Of a stretch of 64,000 bases of DNA, positions 28,382-40,228 are shown in pieces. Each line of letters opens with the position of its first letter. The first letter of the stretch is position 1. A program made the translations under genes and the position numbers. This DNA is from Coriaria nepalensis. Taxonomy: Eukaryota > Streptophyta > Magnoliopsida > Cucurbitales > Coriariaceae. The stretch spans positions 9,979,501 to 10,043,500 of the forward strand of contig CP114491.1 in NCBI GenBank assembly GCA_027186245.1, read 5' to 3'. The notes below the pieces were generated by a model that was not told the DNA's origin, made no database searches, and saw only the letters and a list, made by a program, of their open reading frames with translations.

Positions 28382-28967
28382 TTTTCTGATTATAGTGAAT
28401 TAGTGATAGTTTTGTATTAATGGGAAAAATATTATGTGTAGAATCCGAAATATCTCTTTCAATTGCATAATGGAAATGTAACATTACTAACTAAAGTAAG
28501 ATATATACCTGAATTAAAAAGAAATCTAACTTCTCTTGCACATATTCTACTGAGAATGGTTATATGATTGTTTGCAAGAATTATAAACCTATTTCAAAAG
28601 GAACTAAAAAGAATAGTCTGTATATTATGTGTGCATATTATTATGTTAGTAAAATAGATATTGCACTTGTAGAGATTGATATAACAAATATATGATATTT
28701 AAGACTTGGTTATATGAGCCAAAAGGGTATGCAAGCTTGGGGTAAACAAGGCTTGCTTGGTATATATATATTTACTTCTCTAGATGTATGTGAAACTTGT
28801 ATGTGAGGTAAACATAGTAGGTTGAGTTTTTAGTAGGGGAATACATCTAGCTAAGAACTGCTTAGAGTATATACATGTTGATTTATGAGGTCTCGAAAAA
28901 AATCATGTCACATAAGGGGAATATATTTTTCTTATCCATAATAGATGACTAGAGCAAGAAGGTTTAG

Positions 28968-29246
28968 GTGTTCATGCTTAAGACTAAAGATAAAACTTTA
29001 GAAAAATTTTGCATTTATGTCGAAGACGTCGCCAGTGCTATAGGTTTTAAGGTTTGGAAATTTTTTGTTGAGAAACAAATAGATAAAAAAAAAATTAAAA
29101 CCTTAAGGTTGGATAATGAGTTGGAATTTTGTAACACCACATTTGATGATTACATTAAAATGAAGAGGATAGAAAGACATATAAAAATAATTAGAAAACC
29201 TCAACAAAATGGGATAGATGAACATATGTACTGGACTTTGTCATAA
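28968..29246 (+). pseudogene. copia integrase core remnant
   Basis: The frame carries TLRLDNELEFCN and a downstream PQQNGIDEHM, matching the second aspartate and the catalytic glutamate blocks of copia integrases (TDNGxEF and PQQNGxAER). The surrounding sequence is frameshifted and stop-ridden, so it is not functional. Confidence 0.85.
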
Positions 29247-30059
29247 AGGGTTCGGTGTTTGATGTTTGCTTCTAGGTTAACCTAAACCTTTCTACGGAGA
29301 AACCTTACACACTACTGCTTATCTTATTAATAGAAGTCCATCTATTGTCTTGAATTTTAAATGTCCTGAAGAGATTTAGTCTAATAAATCATATTTTTTT
29401 GAGCCATTTAAAAATCTTTGGTTGTGCAACTTACGCTCATAGAAAAAAGGGTAAGTTGGACCCGATAACAGTAAGGTGTGTGTTCTTAGGATATCAATAG
29501 AATACAAAAGGCTATAGGCTCTAGGAAAAAGAGTCTATAGGAGTTAGAATAATAATTAGTAGAGATGTAATATTCAATAAAAAAATGTTTCTTTACAAAT
29601 TATCTAACTCTTCTGCAAGCACCTCTCATGATGATATGCAAACTGATAAGAACACATTAATTGAGGTGGAGTATGCAGCCTCTCTTATTCAAAATAGACA
29701 GGAGGAGGAGGGTAGCGCACTTAATAATCTTCAACCAGATGATGAAGTGCCTTGCACTACTGATGGAAATGAGAATGTACAAGATATTATTGAAATACTG
29801 GAAACCTCTAACCTTGGTGATCTTAATGATTATCAATTGGCAAGATATAATGATAAAATGGATCTTAAACCTAATATTAAATATTCCTATGCTGACTTGA
29901 TATTTATAGCTCTTGTGGTAAAGTATGAGGGTTAAATTTAGAACTTACTAATTTTTCTGCAGCTATATCTTCAAAAGAAATTAAGCATTGGAAGACCGCT
30001 ACTGATGAGGAAATGAACTTCATAAGGGTAAATGACATATAGTCTCTTATTCCGAGACT

Positions 30060-30599
30060 AGAAAAGAGAAGAGTAATAGATTGTAAGTGGATCTTCACAC
30101 TAAAAAAATGTATATCTAAAACTGATCCGATTAGATTTAAAGCTAGCTTAGTAGTAAAATGATTTACTAAAAAAGAAGGCTTATACTATAATGAAAAATT
30201 TTCTGTTGTGAAGTTTAAAACAATTAGAATGATATTTGCTATTGTTACTTACTTTGACTTAAAGTTAGATCAAATGGATGTCAAAATTTCTTTTCTATAT
30301 GGTGAATGAGATAAAACTATCTATATGAATCAATCTTGTTAGTTATGTGGATAAAATGCTTGAAAATTATGTATGTAATTTACATAAATCTTTATATAGT
30401 CTATAAACAGTCACCTAGGTATTGGTATAAGAGGTTTGATTCATTTATAACTAGCATAAGTTTTACTATAAGCAACTACCATGTATGTCTTTATTTTTCT
30501 TACTTAAGTGATATTCTTGTTTATCTTTTAATATATGTTGATGATATGTTATTAATCAGTAAATCTAGGTCTAAGATGAATGAACTAAATTTAAAATAA
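30060..30599 (+). pseudogene. copia reverse transcriptase remnant
   Basis: Broken frames read CKWIFTLKK, RFKASLVVK, a stop, YNEKFSVV and LDQMDVKISFLYGE, then a frame with the YVDD catalytic box at 30534-30545 followed by MLLISKS. This order is typical of copia reverse transcriptase. Stops occur at TGA 30162-30164 and in FLYGE-stop-DKTIYM. Confidence 0.85.
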
Positions 30600-31171
30600 T
30601 GTTATGAATTTGACATGAAAGACCTACGAAGTGCTAAGAAAATCTTAGGAATTTAAATCATTAGAAACATAAAAAATAATGAACTTAGATTGCATCAAAA
30701 ATATTATTTGATGAAAGTTGTTTCTTAAGGCACAATCACCTAAAACATATTATGAGAGAATAAAAATGAAAAGTATACTATACCTAAATGCAATAGGGGT
30801 CAACAATGTATTCTATGGTTAATACAAGGCCAGATCTATCATTTGATATATCCTTGCTTAGTAGATATATGTCTAACCTTAGAACAGAACATTGGATTGC
30901 TCTAAAATAATTCTTGAGGTATTTAAGTTGTACTTGTGATATTGGTTTATTATTTAAAAAGTAGACTAACTGTTTTGAGTTAGTTGCTTTTATAGATTCT
31001 GACTATGCAGGTGATCATGATTGTAGGAAATCTACTACAACTTATCATGTTCTGCTTGGTGGAAATTGTGTGAGTTGAAAAACTCAGTTACAACCATTTG
31101 TTGCACTTTCTTCCACTGAATATGATTGTGACAAATGTCTTTAAAAAAGTAATTTAGGTTTTAGGTCTCTT

Positions 31172-31432
31172 ATGAGAGAGAAAAACCATACAGGGTCTCT
31201 ATGTATTATGTATACTGACAATCAAAGTTCTTTACACTTATGTAAAAATCATATTCATCACAAGCAGACTAAACATGTTGATGTAACATACCATTTTATC
31301 ATGGATAAGTTAGTTGCTGGTATTTTAGAGGTATCCAAAGTGCCAATCGAAGAAAATCCTATAGATATAAGTACCAAGGTGGCCACTGTGAGTAAATTCA
31401 ATTATTGCTTGAATTTGCTTCACATAAAGTAA
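31172..31432 (+). pseudogene. copia RNase H C-terminal remnant
   Basis: The frame reads MYTDNQSSLHLCKN, HHKQTKHVDVTYHF and a tail ending just before the 3' LTR. This is the usual copia RNase H end (DNxSA, HxRTKHID-type motif). The upstream part is interrupted. Confidence 0.85.
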
Positions 31433-31560
31433 TTGTTGGTACTTAGAGCAATGATGGTATCAAAATGATGGTCTTATTGCACTAGGGAGATGAGAGAAGA
31501 GAATGGATATATTTGACTGCAGGTGGAGTTAAGAGCTTTTATGAACTTCAAGGTGGAGAT

Positions 31561-32158
31561 TTTTGGATTTATACCATGATGGCCCGTTTCTGCTATGAAG
31601 CTTATAAACCTTGAATGGCCCTTTAAGCTAATCTGATTTAATAGATGCAATCGGGATCATTTGATCTTCTATAAGCCCTTAAATCTGAGCCCTCCATTTT
31701 TCCCGGCCTTATATAATCTCCTCTCTCCCTCGTTCAGCCAATCTAGGGTTTTTTGGTACCGAAGTCTTTTTGTGATCTCTCTCTCTCTTTCTTGGTCTCT
31801 GTGATCTGGGTATCACTTCTATCATCTTTCTAATTTCTGATTATAATCTATTAGATCTAAGAATTGTGTTTCTCCTTTATGAACTCACTGGTTTGTTATG
31901 GTTAGATCTGAGATACTATGTTGTTTATATAGTAAAGGTGTGATTGCATGTAAGAGTGTTGTAATCTGACTATCTACTAATGCAACGAGAACCGTTTGAA
32001 TGGAACTCAATGTGGATGTATAAGATTTTGAGGAACGACGATAAATCTAGTATATCTATCGATTGCTATTTCATATTCAGATTAAAAATCTTGTAGGAGT
32101 AATAAAGAATCGGCTTGAACATGTAAAATAAACCAAGAAGTCATAAGAAATCATACCA
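31561..32158 (+). repeat. 3' LTR of the plus-strand copia element
   Basis: Counterpart of 26635-27225; its first bases have mutated from TGTTGG to TTTTGG. It is followed by the ATATA duplication at 32159-32163. Confidence 0.93.
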
Positions 32159-32163
32159 ATATA

Positions 32164-32761
32164 TCAATATTGCTATATTGGTTCTTTACTCTTAATCTTC
32201 GAAGAAACGTAATTAATTGATTTTTTATTGTTTTAAAAATTAAATATTAAAAATTAGGTAAAAAATAATTAACAAATGTGACTGATGACTAAAAAAAGTA
32301 ATTTTTATATTTATAATTTATTACTAATCAGGACCTAGCTTTTGGATACATAAAATAAGACAAATTTTTATATCGTTTATATTTCTCAACGATTCTTCAA
32401 TGTGATTGTCATGTTAACAATACTATTCAAAAATAAAAGTATATCATAATTTAATTTATTTCATTTAAACCAATAAATATATTATTTATAATTTAACATA
32501 ATATCCTAGCATTTAGTTCTTCAAATTATAACTAAGAACAAACTAAAGTGAGCATGCTACGTATGGTCAAAGTCAACCATTTGAGTTAATTCTTAATTTT
32601 TTAAAAGGATGGGGAAATTTTATTATTTCTATTAAATTGGGGGCACAACACTGATTACGATATAATTGTGGGCCAATTTTCAACTGTTGGACTTTAATAA
32701 TGGAAGCGTTGGGCTTAATGCCACTGGAAACAAGGCGGGAAAGTCTAACTCTAAATAACCC
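32164..32761. other. Spacer and probable promoter of the PPR gene
   Basis: These 600 bp of AT-rich DNA lie between the copia 3' end and the PPR start codon. No coding signal or recognised element was seen. Confidence 0.6.
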
Positions 32762-34711
32762 ATGATTACCATCTCAAACCCTTCTCCTGCATTAGTAAAG
32801 AATCCAACTGTTTTAGTGTTGGAGAAATGCAAAACAGTCGCTGAAATTCGCCAAATTCACGCCCACTTAATCAAAACAAACCTCATCAAGCACAAGTCCA
32901 TAGCAACTAGACTCATCACATTCTACACTCAACCAGATCTCTCCAATGGCTTACACTATGCCCTCTGCGTTCTCTCTCGGGTCGAAAAACCCAATCCATC
33001 CGTCTTCTTCACTTTAATAAAAGCCTTTTCCAACAGTTTGAACCCTTTAGAGTCTGTAATTCTCTATGCCCGTTTGCTTCACTACATTCAAGATCTAGCC
33101 AGTGCTCAATTTTCAGTTCCTTATGTGTTGAAATCTTGTGGTAAGACGGGTGCTTTTGAAGAAGGGAAGCAAGTTCATGGACATATAATGAAAACCCGCT
33201 TGGTTTTCGATCCATTTATATCCAATTCGATACTCCGGATGTACTTAGAGCTAGGAGAACCTGAACTTGCAGGACAAGTATTTGATAAAATGACTGAAAG
33301 AGATATAATATCTTGGAACTCAATGATTTCTGGATATTTGAAAATGGGCAAGTTTGAATTTGCACTAAATTTGTTTGTTCGAATGCCCAAGCGGGATACA
33401 GTCTCATGCAATGCTATGATTGATGGGTGTGGAAAGTTTGGAAAATTAGAGCTTGCAGAAGAAGTTTTCAAGATGATGATCGACAGAGATGTGGTTACTT
33501 ATACTACAATGATGTCCTCATACATACTCAATCGCCATCCAATCAAAGCCTTGGGTTTATTCAGAAAAATGTTAAGTCTAGGAGTTCAGCCTGATACTCC
33601 AGCACTTGTTAATGTTCTTTCAGCCATTTCTGACTTGGGTTTTGTAGAGGAAGGTAAATGGGTACATGCTTATATGTCTTCAAACAACATAAACTTGAGT
33701 TCTGGATTTATTGCATCAGCTCTTATTGACATGTATTCAAAATGCGGGGAAATAGAAAAAGCTTATCTCATCTTCAAGACTGTATCTCATAGAAGGAAGA
33801 TTGGAGACTGGAATTCTATTATTTCCGGGTTTGGCATCCATGGCCTTGGCCATAGAGCTATTAAGATCTTCAATGAGATGGAAAGGGCCAAACTGGAACC
33901 AGATCATATCACTTTATTAGGACTGTTAAGCGCTTGTAATCATGGAGGTCTAGTTGATGAGGGCCGATTTTATTTCAAAAACATGGAGGAAAAATACAAA
34001 TTGGTTCCGAAAATTCAACACTATGGATGCATCATCGATCTTCTGAGCCGAGCTGGATATTTAGAGGATGCACTTGAGATAGTATACAGTATGCCTATGG
34101 AGCCTGATGTTCTAGCTTGGAAGGCTATTCTTAGTGCCAGTCTAAAGCATGGCAAGGTCAAAATTGGAGAAAATGCTGCCCTGAAAGCTATAGAGTTGGA
34201 CCCAGAAGATTCAAGCTGTTATGTTCTACTATCGAATATTTATGCTAAAGCTGGAAAATGGGATGAGTTGAATAAAGTTAGATCAGTGATGAAGAGAAGA
34301 GGAGTCCGAAAAATTCCAGGTTGTAGCTCTGTTTTTGTTAATGGGAAGGTTCACGAATTTCTCGTTGGGAAGGAAATAATGGATGTGAAATATATTGGTG
34401 AAGTGGTTTCTAAGTTGAGGTTAGAAGGTTACAAGCCGGATAGGACTCAAGTTCTTTTCGATGTTGAAGAGGAGGAAAAAGATGACTTGCTTAGTCTTCA
34501 TAGTGAAAAGATGGCTCTTGCATTTGGACTTATCAACATAAGCAATAACGGGGCTCCTATTCATATAGTAAAGAACTTGAGAATTTGCTGTGATTGTCAC
34601 TCTTTTATGAAGCTGGCTTCGAGGGTTTATGATCGTCAGATCATTGGCAGAGATCAAAACCGGTTTCATCATTTCGAGAATGGTTCTTGCTCCTGCAATG
34701 ACTACTGGTAA
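32762..34711 (+). CDS. Pentatricopeptide repeat protein, PLS class with DYW domain
   Basis: PPR-DYW proteins bind organelle RNA and direct C-to-U editing. This is a single intact exon of 649 residues, as is usual for the family. PPR units of P, L and S type are visible: DIISWNSMISGYLKMGKFEFA, DTVSCNAMIDGCGKFGKLELA and DVVTYTTMMSSYIL among others. The E/E+ region follows, then a DYW domain with the zinc-binding HSEKMALAFGLI (HxE) and CCDCH, and the terminal CSCNDYW. An organelle target signal is expected but not obvious. It lies between two dead copia elements in opposite orientations yet shows no lesion, so selection is probably maintaining it. The edited site cannot be inferred here. Confidence 0.95.
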   Translation: MITISNPSPALVKNPTVLVLEKCKTVAEIRQIHAHLIKTNLIKHKSIATRLITFYTQPDLSNGLHYALCVLSRVEKPNPSVFFTLIKAFSNSLNPLESVILYARLLHYIQDLASAQFSVPYVLKSCGKTGAFEEGKQVHGHIMKTRLVFDPFISNSILRMYLELGEPELAGQVFDKMTERDIISWNSMISGYLKMGKFEFALNLFVRMPKRDTVSCNAMIDGCGKFGKLELAEEVFKMMIDRDVVTYTTMMSSYILNRHPIKALGLFRKMLSLGVQPDTPALVNVLSAISDLGFVEEGKWVHAYMSSNNINLSSGFIASALIDMYSKCGEIEKAYLIFKTVSHRRKIGDWNSIISGFGIHGLGHRAIKIFNEMERAKLEPDHITLLGLLSACNHGGLVDEGRFYFKNMEEKYKLVPKIQHYGCIIDLLSRAGYLEDALEIVYSMPMEPDVLAWKAILSASLKHGKVKIGENAALKAIELDPEDSSCYVLLSNIYAKAGKWDELNKVRSVMKRRGVRKIPGCSSVFVNGKVHEFLVGKEIMDVKYIGEVVSKLRLEGYKPDRTQVLFDVEEEEKDDLLSLHSEKMALAFGLINISNNGAPIHIVKNLRICCDCHSFMKLASRVYDRQIIGRDQNRFHHFENGSCSCNDYW

Positions 34712-34879
34712 ATAAATGGGATCTACAAGTTTTTCATCTGAAGCACAAAGAAGAGAAAGTTAAGTATCCTACTATGCCATATATCTATTATCTGTTATGT
34801 TAGACAGTGTTTTTGCTTGTAGATTATTTTGTACACTGATGTTAATAACCCAAAAAATGGTGGACCACAAAGTTATCTA

Positions 34880-34965
34880 TGTGAAATCATCAAAAGAAAT
34901 AAAGAGAAATACAAAAAATAAGAAAAGAGGAGTTTCATTAATATACATAATGCAAAAGATGATTT
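34880..34965 (-). repeat. Left terminal repeat of the minus-strand copia element
   Basis: About 86 bp that match 39221-39313, sharing GAAATAAAGAGAAATACAAA and a following A-rich block, with a few mismatches and small gaps. Confidence 0.8.
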
Positions 34966-37900
34966 AAGTGAAAACCGATCTTAATATGCTTAATTCGTTT
35001 ATGAAAAATCGAGTTGTGAGTAATCTAAATAGAACTCTGGTTATCACAATAAATAGGAGTGAGATGAAAAGGAGAAACTCTCAAAACTGCAAGAAACCAA
35101 CGTAACCAAACAATATCTTTAGTAGTAGATGTCATAGCACGATATTCTGTTTCAGTTGAAGATTGAGAAATAATAAATCGTTTCTTGCTATTCTAAGAAT
35201 TATATAATCATCCAAAAAAGATACAGAAACAAGTAACAAACTTGTGATATGTGAGATCACTGCCATGATTGGCATCAGAGTATACACACAACTCCAATGA
35301 AGAGGTGGATGCAAGTAAAAGACTATAAGAGATTATACCCCGAAGATACTGCAAAATATAAAGAACAGTTGCTCAATGAATTGTAGTAGGAGAAGCAACA
35401 AACTGACTAACAACATGAAATACAATATTTGGATGAGTAATAATGAGATATACTAAGCTCCCAACAATAGTACGATATGAAGTAAGATCTAATAAAGATA
35501 AACTATCAGAAGAAGAATACTTTGCGTTAACATCAATGAGAGTATCTATAGTTTTATTATTAGTAAGTCTAACCCGCTCAAGAATATTTGCAACATATTT
35601 CGATTGAGAAAAAGGATAACCTATGGATGAGTAGGCTACCTCAATACCCAAAAAATATCATAGAGAACCTAAATCCTTCAAACTATCTAGCTAACTTTGT
35701 CTTCAAAACCGAAATATCATCATCACCAATAATAATCACGTTATCTAAATATAAAGACAGAATAATACGACATGCATTAGTGCACTCAACAAAATGAGTA
35801 GAATCATGACTATTAGAAGTAAATCCAATGGAAGAGATCACAACAAAGAATTTCTCAAACCAAGCATGTGGTGCTTGTTTGAGACCATATAACACTTTCT
35901 TGAGTTTGCAAACATACTCAGAGTCATGTGAAACACCATGAGGGGGCGCCATATAAACTTCTTCTTGAAGATCTCAATTCAAGAATGTATTTTTAATATT
36001 AAGTTGAGAGATATGTCACTGACGAATCGAAGCTACTGTAATTAAGAGTACGAATAGTAATCATTTTTGCAATAGGAGCAAATGTCTCTTCATAATCCAT
36101 ACCATATTGTTGAGAGTACACTTTTGCAACCTACCTAGTTTCGTATCGCTTAATAGATCCATCCGAATTAGTCTTACTCTTATACACCCAATGACAGCCA
36201 ATAACACTCTTACCATGAGATACATGAACCAAATCTCAAGTACGTGTCTTATGTAAAGCATAAAGTTCCTCATCTATAGCTTGCTACCAAAGAGGATCAA
36301 GAATTGCCTCTTTATCGGAAAAGGGCTCAAAGAGACAATAAATAGAAACTAAAAAGGAAGTAAAGATAAAGAATAACAAGAATAAGAAAAATCTAGTAAC
36401 TTTGTATACTGACAAATGTGTATGGATTGACATAAAGGTAGATCAGATCCACTATATCAGATGGAGCTTGAGGGCCATAAGAGAAGAGGGAGCTTCAAGT
36501 GTGCCAGAGAGTAAAGTGTCAATACTTATAGAATGATCAGTATGAATTAGTCGAGAAGGTGTATTTAAAGTACTAGGAACTTGAGATAGCAAACTATCAG
36601 AATCTTCATAAAATGATCTACATGAATAAAATCATATCTAGTCAAGTTATGAGTAGTGGATGGAATAGAAAATAAATGTATATGCTCGAGAAAAATAATA
36701 TGACGAGACACATAAAGTTTATGAGCTATTGAATCAAAACAACGATACCTTTTTTGACTTTAACCATAACCAGGAAAAACATTAATAGTTAATCGAGAGG
36801 ATAACTTGTTGCGTTCTACATAAGGACGAAGAACGAAACAAGTACAACTCAAAACTCTAAAGAAAGAATAATCATTGGCATATACCCATACAACTTTTTG
36901 AAAGGAGAAAAACTTGAAATATGAGAAGATGAGATTGTATTAATCAAACCTACAGCAGTAAGAATAACTTCACCTCAAAACATATTAGGAAAAGAAGTAG
37001 ACAACAAGAGAGAACAAACAGTTTCAACAATGTGTCTATGTTTTCTTTCATCAACACCATTTTGCTAAGGAGTATTTGTATACGAAGTTTGGTGAATAGT
37101 TTCATCTAAGGCAAGCAACTCACAAAATTTATCTGAAGTGTATTCCCTACTTAAATTACGCTTGAAATATTTGATAACTACAGAATGTTGAGTTTTGACA
37201 AGAGCTCGAAGGTTGTATATATCTCAAAGAATTCAGAACGATATTTCATTAAATAAACTCAATAACAAGTATGATCATCAATAAAAGAAATAAAATATCG
37301 AGACCCTCCTTTTATGGCAATAGGAGAAGGTCCCTATACATCAGAATGAATCAAATTAAAAGCAAAAGAAGAAATAGATATACTTCAATTAAAAATGTAA
37401 AGTTGAAAATTTTTCCAGTTTACATCTACTATAATCATAAATATCACAAGTTTGTAAATTTCCTAAAACTTATGTGAATGCCAAAAATCTCAAACCAGAA
37501 GACGAAAGATGACCTAGACGAGAATGCCATAAATAAAAACTAGAACAAGAATTACTCAAACGAAAAAAAGACAAATCAACACTAATAGCAGTAACAACTG
37601 GTACTTTTAACTCATCCAAAATATATAATCCTTCCTTCCTACGCCATGTCCTAATCATCTTTTGAGACTACAAGTCTTATATAGAATAAGAAGAAAAGGA
37701 AAATGTGACTAAATTACCAGAATCATATGACTCACCAACATACGTAAAATTTAATGTGAGTTTCAGAATATGATAAATATTAGGGAAAGACAAGCGAGGT
37801 GTGATAACATAACCAACATGCTAAAAGCATAGAAGTGCCATCAATAGTCATGATATGAATAGAAGACGAAGGAGATACATAAGTAAAATATAAAGAATCT

Positions 37901-39220
37901 GGAGACATATGATGAGAAGCACCATATTCCAAGACCTATATAGAATGTGACATATTTAAAGAACTATGAGGCAACAGGAGAAACAAATATAGCTTATGGA
38001 TGTAATGAGAGAAACTTATGAAATTGCTCAGCCAAAGTACTAGGATCAGTGAAATAACTTGATGAAATTATTGCTATAGTCTTAGATTGTGGTGGTTTGT
38101 AGCCCTGAGGTGGTCTATGAGCATTAGATTGTGATTGGGTGCCAGGCTTCCAAGTTTGTAATTGCTACTGCGATTGATGTTGTTGTTTCAACTTAGGACA
38201 TCAAGCCTTCCAATGACATTTCTACTTATATAAACTACATTCATTGAAGAAAACTCTTGTGTAAGGCTTATTCTGATTATTAGAGAGTGGTGTAAAAGGT
38301 ACTGCGAACACATAAGGATTAGAAGGAGAAACAAAAACTTTATTTCTTATAAAGAATTTAAGAATTCCCTTTTCAGAATAAGACGTAAGACAAATTTCTT
38401 CATCCAATAACTCAGTGGCAATTGAGTCAACAGAAAGAAGTGGAGAATGATGCAAAATTGAACCTCTAAGTCCTTCAAAATCATAGTGAAGTGTCGTTAA
38501 AAACTGTATCAACCGTTGATGCTCTCTATGATCAATATAGGCATCATATACCTTTAATTCTATCGATTCTGTAAGAATCAATTCTATCATAGCATAATAA
38601 AACTCCTGAATACTCATATTCTTCTACTGAAGAGCTCGTATGTCATTTTCTAATTGATACTACTTTGTAAATTTTGATTGAGTGAATAACTTTTGTAGAT
38701 GATCTCAAACTTCCTGTATTATCTCATACTTTGACAACTGTGTACCTATGGAATGCCCAACAGAATTATTAATCCACGTAATAATTTTTGCATTGTTTGC
38801 TTCCTAGGTATTTATCAAAGCAGCATAACCCTCATCACTCTCATCAGTATTCTTAAGTTTCACAGAAGTTTTACTAGCATATCCTCACATCTTTTTGCCC
38901 TTAAGAAAATTTATCATCACGTGACTCTAATACGAATAATTCTTTTCATCCAACCTCACATTCACAGATTGAAATGAATCGTCTCTTTCAATAGCCATAA
39001 TAAAACAACAAAGAAAACTAGATAGAAAAAAAAAAGGAAAATGAAATATCAAATTGCATAAACTGAATGAATATCATATTGCAGAAAAATAACGAATATC
39101 AGATTATACGGTCGCTCCAAAAAAAATTAAGTTGTGTTTGAGATTAACAAATACCAGTTTGTTTTGCAAAAATTATGTTTGAGATTAAGTTTCATCTCAT
39201 AAAACTTTGCTATAATACCA

Positions 39221-39313
39221 TGTGAAATAATTAAAGGAAATAAAGAGAAATACAAAAAATAAGAACAGAGAAAATTATACTTTTATTGATATGCATAATA
39301 CAAAAGATAATTT
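39221..39313 (-). repeat. Right terminal repeat of the minus-strand copia element
   Basis: Counterpart of 34880-34965. It directly abuts the primer-binding site at 39209-39220, which fixes this as the 5' repeat of the element. Confidence 0.8.
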
Positions 39314-40228
39314 CATTTTAAATATAAAGATACTAAAATAATATTTTACCCTTAATAAATTATAAAATGAAATATTATATTTCTTACCACTCTCCTAAAT
39401 ATACTGGTACTCGTATACGATTTTTTTTATCCAGATACGAGCCTTTCATTGAATTGGTTGAATAGTCTTTGGTTCTTGTGCACGTTTTCCCGTATTTTTC
39501 CATGTTTACCACAAAAAGGGTGGTATGATGATATGATATTAGCGACAAATCGTGGGGCGCTATCATGGGGGACCATGTAGACAAGTGTGCGGTTCCCATT
39601 TCTATGGTGGGTCGTCTTCACTTCTTCAGTTCAGATTTGGGAACACTAAGTAATGGCAGGTGGGTGATTACTGTTTGAACTTTGAAGAGTAGGTCTAGAT
39701 GGGTTTAATTTGATGCAAAGTTGAAGCTGGATCATTTAATCCCAGTTTCTTATCTCTTCCACCAGGTAAGCTTTCTTCCCGTTTTCTTTCTTCTTCTTCA
39801 TATCTCCTAGTTTATCTTCAAAGTTCTGGTTCTTGATTTTTTGTCCCGTGCCCCATGAATTGAAGAAATGTCAAATAGAGAAAGATAAAAAAGAAGTGAC
39901 TTCTGGTAATCTTTTTTTATCTTTGGCAAGTTACTAGTACTGGTTACAGTGGTCCATTGCAATTCTGTTATTTTGTTTCATGATTCTGATTTTTCTTTTT
40001 TCTTGTTTGTTCTACTTTTTAAGCTTTTTTTTTTTCCTTTTCAACCATTGAATTCTCACTCTAGCAAACTGTAAATTGGTGTTTATTTATGTTGCTCAGC
40101 TGTTAAGAATAGGTAACTTTGAATCCATTGCCTTGTTTCTTAGGCAGACTATTTTTCTCCTAACTTGATAAGGTTCCTAGCTTACTTCCCAGATAGAGAT
40201 TTACTTCCTCCTTTTTTATCTTCCAGCT
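39314..40228 (+). promoter_or_regulatory. Promoter and probable 5' leader intron of hydrolase gene A
   Basis: No coding region is supported. A donor CACCAG/GTAAGC at 39765/39766 and an acceptor TTCCAG at 40226, two bases before the ATG, suggest a leader intron of about 460 bp. This is inferred from splice signals only. Confidence 0.5.

Larger units (their letters stand above)
26630..32163 (+). mobile_element. Complete but dead Ty1/copia retrotransposon with ATATA target duplication
   Basis: Long terminal repeats lie at 26635-27225 and 31561-32158, with matching flanking ATATA at 26630-26634 and 32159-32163. The 5' repeat starts TGTTGG and both end in CCA. A polypurine tract (AAGGTGGAGAT, 31550-31560) abuts the 3' repeat. 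The internal order is gag, integrase, reverse transcriptase, RNase H, which defines copia. Stops and frame changes break every domain. The two repeats differ at many positions, including several short indels, so insertion is old. A primer-binding site after the 5' repeat was not recognised. It cannot encode working proteins. Confidence 0.95.
34880..39313 (-). mobile_element. Decayed Ty1/copia retrotransposon (RE-like) with very short terminal repeats
   Basis: Reading leftward, the order is terminal repeat (39221-39313), primer-binding site, gag (about 39000-38200), GAG-pre-integrase, integrase, reverse transcriptase, RNase H, and terminal repeat (34880-34965). GAG-pre-integrase includes FYLWHSRLGHLSSS at about 37500. 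The reverse transcriptase has YVCKLKKVLYGLKQAPHAWF (about 35850-35910), and GYPFSQSKYVANIL lies near 35600. Many stops and frame changes are present. The primer-binding site at 39209-39220 reads TGGTATTATAGC on the element strand, close to the initiator-Met tRNA pattern TGGTATCAGAGC. The recognisable terminal repeats are only about 90 bp, so outer portions may be lost. No target duplication was found. Confidence 0.9.

Noticed and set aside
32762..34711. PPR gene as a retrocopy because it lacks introns
   Set aside because: Most PLS-class PPR genes are intronless, so this is normal for the family.
39384..39621. Short minus-strand frames upstream of hydrolase A
   Set aside because: No conserved motif; the region behaves as promoter and leader.
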